A stretch of 64,000 nucleotides of DNA from Xiphydria camelus (Eukaryota; Arthropoda; Insecta; Hymenoptera; Xiphydriidae), in NCBI GenBank assembly GCA_963678675.1, contig OY783191.1, positions 27,052,955 through 27,116,954 of the forward strand, given 5' to 3'. Position numbers and translations under genes: made by a program. Shown here piece by piece: positions 43,801 through 55,800 of the stretch (within the stretch, counting starts at the first letter, position 1; every line of letters starts with the position of its first letter). The notes below the pieces were generated by a model. It did not search any database and had not been told where the DNA came from. It was given only the letters and a program-made list of their open reading frames with translations.

Positions 43801-46800
43801 CGAAGAGGACCTGCCGCCTCAGTTGGAGATCCGCCCAAAAAGCGCGCGCGTGATCTCATTTTGAGAGAGAAGAAGAATGGTGGACGAGTAGTGCTAGATA
43901 AAGGAGTGCTCTTTGTATCAGGCCGAAGCCGAATAAACGAAAATTCTAATTGTGGTGCTTCCCAATCCGTAGTCTTGCTCATTGAAAAGCCCCTGTGGTA
44001 GGGAACCCCCACAAATTGGTGACCCCGACAAAAGGAATCCCGCACGAAAGGAATCCCCGACGTGAGGAATCCACGATTCCAGACAAAGGAAACGCAGACA
44101 AAGGAATCCATAAAAAGGGATCCCAATGGTACTGGATCATTCACCACCGCCGGAACAAGCTCAACCACGAATCGGAGAAGCTCAAATAGCCAACCAACAA
44201 GAAATGGAACAACAAATTATCGAGTTACAGGCACAACTGCAACAATTAATGCAGAACCAACAGGATGAAAATCAACCCAGACAAATCGATCAGGTAGCAG
44301 CCGTAACAACGTTCAAACTTGCCTCATTCTGGAAAACAAAGCCAATTCAATGGTTCCAACAAATAGAATCTGTCTTTCGACGCAGAGGCATTCGTAGCGA
44401 TCAAGCGAAATACGACGCCGTAATCGAGGCGCTCGACTCGAACGCTATAGAGGAAATATCAGACATTGTGGGGAACCCACCTGAGACAGGTAAATATGAT
44501 CACCTAAGAGAAAACCTAATTAAACGTTTCACAGAATCATCCGAACGACAACTTCATAAACTGCTATCAGAGATAGAACTAGGTGACAAAAAACCGACAC
44601 AATTACTACGAATCATGAGAGAACTTGCAAACAACAAGGCATCAGACGACTTATTAAAGACAAGATGGCTCGATCTGTTGCCATCAAACACAAGGAACAT
44701 ACTAAAGGTCGTCCGAAATGCATCACTCACAGAATTAGCAGACATAGCCGACAGCATCCTAGAAAATCACAGCAGCAGCTCATACGTCATGGCAACGTCA
44801 ACAAGCACCAACAACAAAAGAAAAGCCGACACAGGAAAAGAGACGAAGGAGGACAGTGATAACTCACGCATCAGCAAGACAGAAAGTGACATCAGCAAAC
44901 TAAAAGATGACATCAACGAATTGAAGGATCTCGTGAAACAAATGTTAAATATGCAAACAGATTTAAATGCGAGACGACAAAACTACAGCGACAGGAGTCG
45001 ACCGAGATCGCGATTGCAATTCCGCACCCACAACGAAGAAGGCAAATGTTACTTCCACACTAAATTTGACACAAACGCATATAAGTGCATTAAACCGTGC
45101 ACGTTCACCTCAACCAATGCAGCAGCAGCAGCAACAACAACAACAACGACGCCCCCACCTCAGCAGGGAAACTGATCACGCTGTCGTCAACAAAGGCGGT
45201 AGATAACAGCGACAACAACAACATCCAAGAGCACCGCCTACACATATACGACCGCAGAACAGGACAGAAATACCTAGTCGACTCCGGATCAGCAGTATCC
45301 GTAATACCAAAACAATCTATCAAAGAAAAGATGAATATAACATCATTCAAATTATATGCTGCCAATTCAACGGTAATAAATACCTACGGATCACGCCTAC
45401 AAACACTAAATCTTGGTCTTCGACGAGAATTCCGATGGCCATTCATAATCGCAGACGTGAAGACAGCCATAATTGGCGCAGACTTCATCGGATACTACGG
45501 TCTACTCATAGACCTTCAGAAAAGGAAGTTAATCGACCCCCTATCAACCCTTGCTACCGCAGGAGACATACAGCGAGCCGATGAAAACAGCATCTCCACG
45601 GTACAAACCAGCCAGGAAACGAAAAATGTACAATATTGGGATTTACTAAAACAGTACCCAAGTGTTACAACACCGACATTCAAATATCGAAACCAAAACT
45701 CACCAGACGTCGTACACCACATTATCACCCAGGGACTTCCAGTGCATGAACGACCACGCAGGCTAGCGGGTGAGAAATTAAAAGCAGCACAAAACGAAAT
45801 CAACACAATGTTAGAGCAAGGCATCTTACGACCATCGAACAGTCCATGGGCCAGCCCTCTACACATGCAAAAGAAAAAATCCGGAGATTGGAGACCTTGT
45901 GGCGATTACAGAAAACTAAACGCACAGACGATTCGTTTTCGTTCGTCGAAAAAATTGAAGCAATAACCAACTTCCCGAAACCACAAACGATCCAAGAGCT
46001 ACGACGCTTCATCGGCATGATGAATTACTATAGACGATGTATTCCTCACGCCGCAGAACTACAAGCGCCACTCACCGGTTACTTACAGGACTCCAAGAAA
46101 AACGACAAACGAAAAATCATGTGGAACCCCACATCTGAAAAAGCTTTCGACGAATGTAAGCAAAGTTTAGCAACAATCACCACGACTACCTATCTCTCGC
46201 CGTCAGCAGAACTGGCATTGTCCACAGATGCATCCGACGTAGCGATAGGAGCATCGTTGGAACAACTCATAGACAATCACTGGATGCCAATCGGATTCTT
46301 TTCAAGAAAACTCAGCACAGCAGAAAAAAATTACAGTACGTACGATCGAGAATTATTAGCCATCTATGCAGCAATCAAACATTTTCAACATATACTGGAA
46401 TGCCGCAGATTTGTCATAAAGACGGACCACAAGCCTATAACATACGCATTTAAACAAAAAGCGGAGAAAGCTTCACAACGACAACTACGACAACTTGACT
46501 ACATTTCACAACACAGCACAGACATCATACATGTGAAAGGCAACGAAAACACTGTAGCAGACGCACTGTCAAGAATCAGCACCATCAACATGCCAACAAT
46601 ACTAAGCGCACAACTGATACAATCGTCACAAGAAAAAGACGACGAATTACAGAGTCTGTTGCAAAACAATTCCTCACTAAAACTACAAAGACTACAGGCA
46701 GAACCAAATGGAAACATTTACTGTGACATTTCTACGAACTATGTCAGACCATACATACCGAGAGAACTCCGAAAAATCGCCTTCGACACAATCCATGGGC

Positions 46801-49800
46801 TATCACACCCCAGTGGACGAGTCACAGCAAAGGAACTAAAAGAAAAATACATTTGGCCAGGAATAAAGAAAGATGCGCTGAAATGGGCACGAGAATGTCT
46901 CCAATGCCAGCGCGCAAAGATACAGCGACACAATCGAATCCCACCAATCAACATTTGACGTGCCAGATGCACGCTTCAATCATATAAACATCGATATTAT
47001 AGTTATGCCACCAATAGACAATCACAAATATTGCCTAACAATTATCGACAGGTTCTCGAGATGGCCGGTAGCAGTACCACTCAAAGATGCCACTGCTCCC
47101 ACAGTCGCCACGGCATTATTTAACAACTGGATCAGCTTTTATGGAACCCCGCTAACAATCACCACCGACCAAGGACCACAATTCGAGTCAGCATTGTTCA
47201 AAGCTCTCGCAAAATTCATCGGAGCAGCACGCACTCGAACTTCGCCATACCATCCCGCATCAAACGGCATGATTGAACGATGGCACAGAACACTAAAAGC
47301 AGCATTAATGTGCAAACCAGATGTCCCTTGGATCGACGTACTTCCATCAGTCATGCTTGGTCTACGAACCAGCCTAAAAGAAGATTTACAAGCATCGCCA
47401 GCTGAATTATTATACGGCACGCAACTCAGAGTCCCTGGCGAATTCTTTGTACATCAAGACCGTCCAGCAGACCAACAAGTATTTGTAGAACGGCAGCGAG
47501 AAATAATGCAGAATATTCGACCAACACCCACATCTCATCATAACAAGACACGACTATTCAAATTAAAAGATCTCGACAACTGCACACACGTATTTCTACG
47601 ATGCGACCACGTGAAAGCTCCACTTGAACCACCGTACATGGGACCTTACCATATCATCGACAGAATCACAGATCGACTATACAAAATCAACGTAAATGGT
47701 CAAGAAAAAAATATTTCTGTCGATCGCCTAAAACCAGCATTTACTACCCACGACGACGTGCAACAAGACCTGGAAGCACCCGCTGAACCTCAGACGACTC
47801 AGCCGGTGCTCTCTAGGGGGGGAGTGGCTGTGGAGCCTCCGCAGCCGCTTCCAACCAGCGACAGCAGCCGACCCACAACGAGCGACGGCGTCGCCACCAG
47901 CAGACGACGGAAACAGGTCTTTCTCCCGCGCGAAGAGGACCTGCCGCCTCAGTTGGAGATCCGCCCAAAAAGCGCGCGCGTGATCTCATTTTGAGAGAGA
48001 AGAAGAATGGTGGACGAGTAGTGCTAGATAAAGAAGTGCTCTTTGTATCAGGCCGAAGCCGAATAAACGAAAATTCTAATTGTGGTGCTTCCCAATCCGT
48101 AGTCTTGCTCATTGAAAAGCCCCTGTGGTAGGGAACCCCCACAGATTTTCACTACTGCGCATGACCGTTTCTCTACTGCGCATGCGGCTGACGTTCACAT
48201 GGACGTCAGAGGTCTGGTTGGAACAAACCCAAATAGCACACGGATGTTCAATGGACGTCCAATGGATAATCATGCCGTACAAGACAGATATCCATAGAAT
48301 GTCCGTAATATGTCCATTGGACATCCACTGGATATCCAATGGATGTACTTTTGCAACCTTCGAGTACATCTATATGATGTTCTTTACAGAACACGAAACG
48401 GACGTTCAATGGATGTTGAATGGATATTTCATGGACATATCAACAAAATCTCGTAAATAAATATGCAACAAGTTCAATAAAGAATAAAACATGTTTGTTT
48501 ATTATATCAATCATCTCGTTAAATATATAAAGATATAGTAACACAGATATTGCAAGTATTATAATTCTAAAGCCAGAAGGAGTACCCTTGTATGTACTGA
48601 AATATATCAAAGATATATTCGTTTTCTATAACTATCTTCTTAAAATGCTGTATCCATTATAGTTACGCAAGAAACGAAATTGTTATTATTTAATATTGGA
48701 AGTGAATATACTTGAAATAAAAAGAACAAAAGTCGATGAAGTCTATGAAAGAATCAGCACATACCTTCGCTCGCCTGTAATACTTCGTAGCAATGCTTTT
48801 TGGCATGTCAATTTCTATTCTTCATAGCAGCAATTCTGGTAGCAATAATCCACGTAGCAGCAATCCTCGTAGCAGCAATCCTCGTAGGAGCAATCCTCGT
48901 AGCAGCAATCCTCGTAGCAGCAATCCTCGTAGCAGCAATCTTCGTAGCAGCAATCCTCGTAGCAGCAATCCTCGTAGCAACAATCCTCGTAGCAGCAATA
49001 CTTGTAGTAGCAGGGTTATCGGGGCTTGCAGCTATCACAAAGTGCTGAACAATTAATCGTAAATCTTAATTCGTCTTTTGTCCTATAATTAATTCACTAA
49101 ACAAATATACATATCGCTCATAACCCCAGTGAAAAATGGATCGTTGATCGACGAGAAGCGTGGTTGTATCTATATCAATCGATACCGAAACGATATTGTA
49201 TTTACGTGGATCGACGATATATATCTCCCAGGGACATTATAATTGATTAAGTCAATTAATTTTTTCAATTTGGGTAACAATAGTCAATATTAAAATGAAT
49301 GCAAATGTGAAATTTTAGTGCTTGAAAAATACGGAATAAATGTTGAGGTTAGCTTTACAAATTTCACGCTTTACTGGTAAAGCATCATCAATGTTAAGAA
49401 AATTTGCAAATAGTTCTGTTTAGTATAAAGCAGTACGTATTGTAAAAAAAATAGTAGTAATATTAGAGGAGAAATGCATTGATACCTACAAAAAATGCTG
49501 TAATATATGTACCTACCTATATTCGGATCACGCACGGCTCACCGTAGCTCACGCGGAAATGACGATGACGTTGAGAAGTATATATAATAAGTCAAGTCGA
49601 GTAATTATGTATATATACATCGCAATTGTAGTACTATATATAACTGTATTATATAATAATTAAATTTTATTTATTTAAAAACATATCAATCTTTTGAAAC
49701 ATGTTAGTAAAAGAACCTATTCGATTATTTTTTAAATGAAGGAAAATCATGCTCTATCTCCATAAATGGACGTCCATAGAATATCCAAATTAGAATATTC

Positions 49801-52800
49801 AGTGGATATCCATTACATGTCCATGGACGTACGGACATAAAATGGACACAAAATGGATATCCATTGGATGTCCGGTGCTATTTGGGAACCTTATATAAGA
49901 CAAAACCATCCGCGTCTTCTTCAATTATTAACTCATCAACGTGTCGTGCTCCGCATCTTCAACCTCATACGCAGTCGTCAAGGTATCGCCGAGTCAGTTT
50001 AAGGTACAATTCCGTGTGTCAGTGTCAGTGGTCTAGTCGTCTAGTGTCAGTGATTTCGCGGCTTTTTATGGACTTTATTTATACAAAATGGAGAAAACAA
50101 AGCGTGCTCGTTCTACTAATTTTACGGCCAACGAAATGGAGGTACTTTTAACGTTAGTGGAATCCCACAAAGGAATTTTAGGTAGGTAACAATAAACTGT
50201 AGCTTAAGTAGATAATATAAATGTAGTATACGTTAACGGAATTATATATTATTACAGAATGTAAAAGAACGGATGCCGTAACAAACGGAGAAAAAGAAAA
50301 GGAGTGGGAAAAATTGGCAGCGAAGTTTAATGCTTCAGTGGGTACAGGACGTACCAGCAAACATCTCCGGAGCAAATGGGATGCCTGGAAAAAAAACACG
50401 AAGAAAGAATTCAGCGCTCAAAAAAACTGTTTATATAAAACTGGTGGTGGCCCATACACCGACATTAAATTGGGAAATTGGGGAGAGAGAGTACTAGGCA
50501 TTATCGGACTATCGGCAACAGGAACAGAGAACATATTTGATTCGGACAATGTTGGTGGTGGTATGTATAATAGTGGTTTATAGTTTCTCAGAGTGTGCAG
50601 TTTCCCATCCTTAATGTACAGTGAGTAGCTATTTACCAGTGTATTTTGTTTCATCAAATTTCAGTCGAACAAGCGAATACACCCTGCGACACGGATTTGC
50701 ATCTCGAGTCGAGCATTGACTTGTCCAACGTTGATGTACTTCTCGACATAGGAGTTGATGAAATTCCGGAGGTATGTGACAGTTAGATCACTCTTTCACT
50801 ATTAATGTCAATTTTGATAAAATGTGGAGTTAGAACATTATTATTCTGGGCAGTCGATATGCAAAAACAGTAACTACTCTGAAATTAATTCCAGGTTCAT
50901 ACTAACAAGGAAAATATAGTTCCCTTAGCTCAGGTGGAGGAAGAAAAGGCTGAGGAGCCACTCTATAGCACCGAAAATTCAAAAGTAAGTTATAATATGA
51001 AAATGTAATAATTTGAGTCTCTAATGTTTGTATTTTACATAGGAGTCTAACTGGAAACACTGGAATCCTGCACTATTGCGGAAGAAAGTTCATCCTGCGC
51101 TGACAAAAAAACGTGAGTTATTAGTTATGCATACATACTATGAAATTTGTAAATAATGTTTAAGTATGTCGCTTTGAAAAAGTGTAAAATTCATGTGATA
51201 TGAAATTTGCAGATGCTGACGAAGTGAAGATCGAAATTCAATCACCTTCATCATCACGAGGAACATTTATAGCCACACCTCAACAGCCGCAGCCTCATTC
51301 TAGCAGAAGTACATGATTTTTTATTTGAATAGTATTATCGCTCTTTACTTATATTAGGTTGATGCAAAAATTCGTCCCGTTTTCGGCAGTAAAAGACCTT
51401 GCATCGCAAAACCGAAGTATTATCAACTTGACACGTGTGAAGTTTACATCCACCTTTTTTTTACGCATGCGAAGCATTCTTGCCCTTTCAGAAACTATAA
51501 AGCATAATATGTCGAAAATGCTCCTTATTTTCTGCCACTTTTAATGCTTAACAAAATTCAAAAAACAACCAAATCAATCAATTTGTCCCCAAATATTCTC
51601 TGATATTCCTACTATCAAATAACACCAAAAGTTCACACGTGCCAAGTAGATAATACTTCGGTTTTGCGATGCAATGCAATGCTTTTTACTGCTAAAAACG
51701 GGACAAACTTTTGCATCAACCCAATAGTTTTATTTAATTCAATGATATAATAACTAATTTTGAAACATTCCAGAAAGGAAACGGGGACTGAAACCGCTAC
51801 AAGACCCGCATTACATGAACTGTTGCTGCAGCGGAAATTGGAACTCGTGGAGCTTCAAATTCAGCTATTGAAAAGAGAACACGAACAGAGAGAAAGAAGG
51901 AGTGAAGAAAAACACGAACTTGAAATGGCGGTTCTTCGGAAGGAACTGAGATGAACGTGTAAAAATAAAAATTAAAATTAAATGAACCGAGGTGTTGTTT
52001 TTATTATAGGTACCCTATATGAGTCGTATATTTGCAAAACACACTCTTTGAAAAAAATTTAAAAATCGAGATATTTACGGCATCTGTCTCGGAAACATAT
52101 AGGTGATATGAATTGAGTCAATCCAAGTTGTTACGCTAATTACAAGTAGATCCCCGCACAGCAGATATATCAAATCCTTCTCTTCTCGTTATATTGCCGG
52201 CTTCTCGTTTCTCCCACTAACGCTGTACACAAATTTGCTTTTTGTAACAATAACTTTTATTTCCGAGTCGTCAGTAAAAGCATCAAGTACGAAACATGTC
52301 CAAACATTCGATATCTCACTAACAAGAACGTATTCAGTCTCACAAAAACTATAAGGATCGTCGATAATAGTAAGTACAACGTAAAATTGCACCATTTCAT
52401 CAAAATCTCATATCGGACAAAATATATTCTGAAATCTACATATAAACTTTTAAATCGCTACAACTTAAGATTTATCACGCGGTGACGTTACTCGGAGATT
52501 ACATCGAGCTGTACAATGTTATCGTTCTTTTAAGTATACGCGACCCTATCTAAAAAGTCTACAAAGAGCGTTTTACGACTTGATGTCTAGTGCTGAGGTA
52601 TCTTACAGAAGTGTATCAATACAAATTAAAAATTTTTTCATATTCTACATTGTACGACGGATGTATCACTTCTGCTCCCGAAAACTTTCCAATCACGCGA
52701 ATTGAAAAAAGGTATAATACCTACCTAGAGATAAATTTAAATGTTACTTATAGAAGACAATGTAATGGTAGATAACTTCTTTGTGGTTGACATTGTTGGA

Positions 52801-55800
52801 TACCGTTGAGATTCTCGCGATTATAGACCCGCGTGCGTAAATTTTAAATTTAAACTTGCATTTTCCGAGCAAAAGAGCGAAGGGAGAAAACAAAATTTTC
52901 CCGCCGTTCCTATAAGCTTCTATCCTCCTATTAAAAAAGAACTATAATCTTAAGTTTCAAAACGTGTCGCGTGAAATTACCTAGCAGGGAAAGACTCACT
53001 TATAAAAAAAGAAGAGAGATCTATTAATTTTGATTCTCCAGAGCTCTGACTCAGATCAACTTATAATCGTGATTCAATCTCACGCGTGGAAAGGAAGACT
53101 ACAAATCCCGTTCCTCGGAGCACCGTCCGACGCGAATGCTGCGACCCAGAGAAATTAAGCATCATCGAGTTCTTAATCTAGAACGAATCGTCGAGCGTCA
53201 ACGTCGCAGTGGAATTTGTACTGTCCGGTGATTGCATTGCGATATTTCGTTTCCGTAAGATCTCTTGAAGGTCGTTGCAAGGGCTATTTTCGCGTTTGGC
53301 TCGCAAAGGTCTCCCACGCGTCATCTGAAAAACACGTTTAAAAGCCCACTGTGAACAAAATCAATTCTTCGCGGCTACGACATTCTGACAATGCGAAACT
53401 CCTCTTTGTTCCTGGCGAATTAAAAGTTTACCGCGATAAAATTGTTTAAATCGTACCTTGCGATGGGTTTCAATTTGACTTTGTCGATGTCTTTCAGTAT
53501 GTCGCCCTTTGATTTCTGGGAGATCAGTGGCGGTTTATGACGATCGACGAACTTGTAGTCTTGTAAACTAGCTCTCCTCGCGATGTGAGGAGTCGTCGGA
53601 GTCGTCGGAGGTGTCAGAGGTGGCGGCATATAATAATTACTAATTAAAAGTTTTAACATTACAATCAAAATCAATAGGAAAAATAACAGATATAGTTTTT
53701 AAAATTGTATTTACCTTATTTACCCTGACATTTGTCAGGACTGTTAACGTCGGCTTGAACGTATCTTCGAATAGTCTGTCCGTACTCCACCTTGCGCCAC
53801 CTTTCATAGTCAAGTCCACTTTTGCAAAACCTTGATTAATAAAAAGTGTTTATCAGAGATTGTTCGCGAAAAAGGGATGGAAAAAGACAGGTTTATCAAG
53901 CGCTTACCAGTATCAAATCGGTGTTGTAAACTAGCTCTTCTTGCGGTGTGAGGAGTCGTCGGAGTCATCGGAGGTGTCAGAGGTGGCGGCATATAATAAT
54001 TACTAATTAAAAGTTTTAACATTACAATCAAAATCAATAGGAAAAATAACAGATATAGTTTTTAATTTTGTATTTACCTTATTTACCCTGACATTTGTCA
54101 TGACTGTTAACGTCGGCTTGAACGTATCTTCGAATAGTCTGTCCGTACTCCACCTTGCGCCACCTTTCATAGTCCAGTCCACTTTTGCAAAACCTTGATT
54201 AATAAAAAGTGTTTATCAGAGATTGTTCGCGAAAAAGGAATGGAAAAAGACGAGTTTATCAAGCGCTTACCAGTATCAAATCGGTGTTGTAAACTAGCTC
54301 TTCTTGCGGTGTGAGGAGTCGTCGGGGTCATCGGAGGTGTCAGAGGTGGCGGCATATAATAATTACTAATTAAAAGTTTTAACATTACAATCAAAATCAA
54401 TAGGAAAAATAACAGATATAGTTTTTAATTTTGTATTTACCTTATTTACCCTGACATTTGTCATGACTGTTAACGTCGGCTTGAACATATCTTCGAATAG
54501 TCTGTCCGTACTCCACCTTGCGCCACCTTTCATAGTCAAGTCCACTTTTGCAAAACCTTGATTAATAAAAAGTGTTTATCAGAGATTGTTCGCGAAAAAG
54601 GAATGGAAAAAGACGAGTTTATCAAGCGCTTATCAGTATCAAATCGGTGTTGTAAACTAGCTCTTCTTGCGGTGTGAGGCGTTGTCGGAATTAGCAGAGG
54701 TGGCGACATATAATAATTACTTTACAAGTCTTAACATTACGATCAAAATCAATAGGAAAAATAACAGATTCAGTTTTTGAAAATTAAAAATATATTAAAA
54801 CAAATTAAGGGAGGGGGGGGGGCAGTTTTACTTGGGCCAGGGTAAACACATAAAATTTATCTGCCTGAGATAAATCCAAATCAACCTGAACAAAATTTGT
54901 ACAACGAGTCACATACGTACAAGAAATGTGAATAAAATTTATGTGTATATCCTGGCCCAAGTAAAACTGACCCCCCTCTCTTCATTTGTTTTAATATATT
55001 TTTAATATATATTTAATATCCTATAATAAATTTGCAAAGTGATTTTGTATCAATGCATTTCTTCGTATGTTATTAATATTATTATGGACCAAATCTTGCT
55101 CTATTAAGAGTTGGTCAGCTTCTTCATCATTGATTTGAATTTCATTTGGTGGTAGATCATTATGTTCTTCAATTGCTAAATTGTGTAGAACAGCAGCAGC
55201 TACAATAATAGTTTTCGACGTTTCCAGTGAGACACGCATCCCTAAAGATAATATGGGGAATCTTCTTTTCCATACACCAAAACAGCGTTCAACCACATTT
55301 CTTGTACGTACACCCGTGCTCACGAAATCTGTCGCTGGTGACTTTTTTTAAACCTTATTTTTAAACGTACTAACCAGTGAACAATTAATTCTCATGCCCT
55401 CATTAGCTACGGTGACGTCTACTCTCGTTAATGAAAGCACGAGGATTGATTAATCATTGGTTAGTACGTTTAAAAATAACATTTAAAAAAAGTCACCAGC
55501 GACAGATTCCGTGAGCCCGGGTGTATGTGACTCTCGTTGTACAAATTCTGTTCAGGTTGATTTGGATTTATCTCTGAAAGAGGAACCAACAAGTAATTAG
55601 TGTTCGTATAACCACTGTCTCCCAGTAAAACTGAATCACCCATTTCACCAGTTTCAAATCTTGCTTTTAGAGCACTATTACTGAAAATATGTTGATCGTG
55701 CGTACTTCCTGGCCACCTTGCTACAATATCTCGTATAGGTACGCAATTTGGCATCGCAAACGACCTGTACATTCCATGAGAAAAAGCCTTTTCTGTTTCT

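Larger units (their letters stand above)
43699..48143 (+). mobile_element. Gypsy LTR retrotransposon 2, very young, deleted in reverse transcriptase
   Basis: Two 315-bp LTRs differ at one position by eye; the 4-bp duplication gatt (43695-43698, 48144-48147) is exact. PBS-like TGGTGACCCCGAC follows the 5-prime LTR. Gag and pro-pol overlap in a -1 frame relation. Most of the reverse transcriptase is missing, so this copy cannot copy itself without help. 4,445 bp. Confidence 0.93.
43623..49891. mobile_element. MITE with AGGTCTGTTCCAACC ends (hosting gypsy 2 and a CACTA-like element)
   Basis: AGGTCTGTTCCAACC at 43,623 is mirrored by ggttggaacaaa + acct across the CACTA-like insertion near the right end (48,218-49,891). 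Inside, catgcgcagtagagaa occurs near both flanks of the gypsy in inverted orientation. Without the two insertions it would be only about 160 bp. TSD is unclear (ta/tat). Confidence 0.5.

Noticed and set aside
48793..49056. Low-complexity repeat protein (NPRSS)n
   Set aside because: It is the 15-bp minisatellite read in an open frame; open in several frames, no splice or start context.
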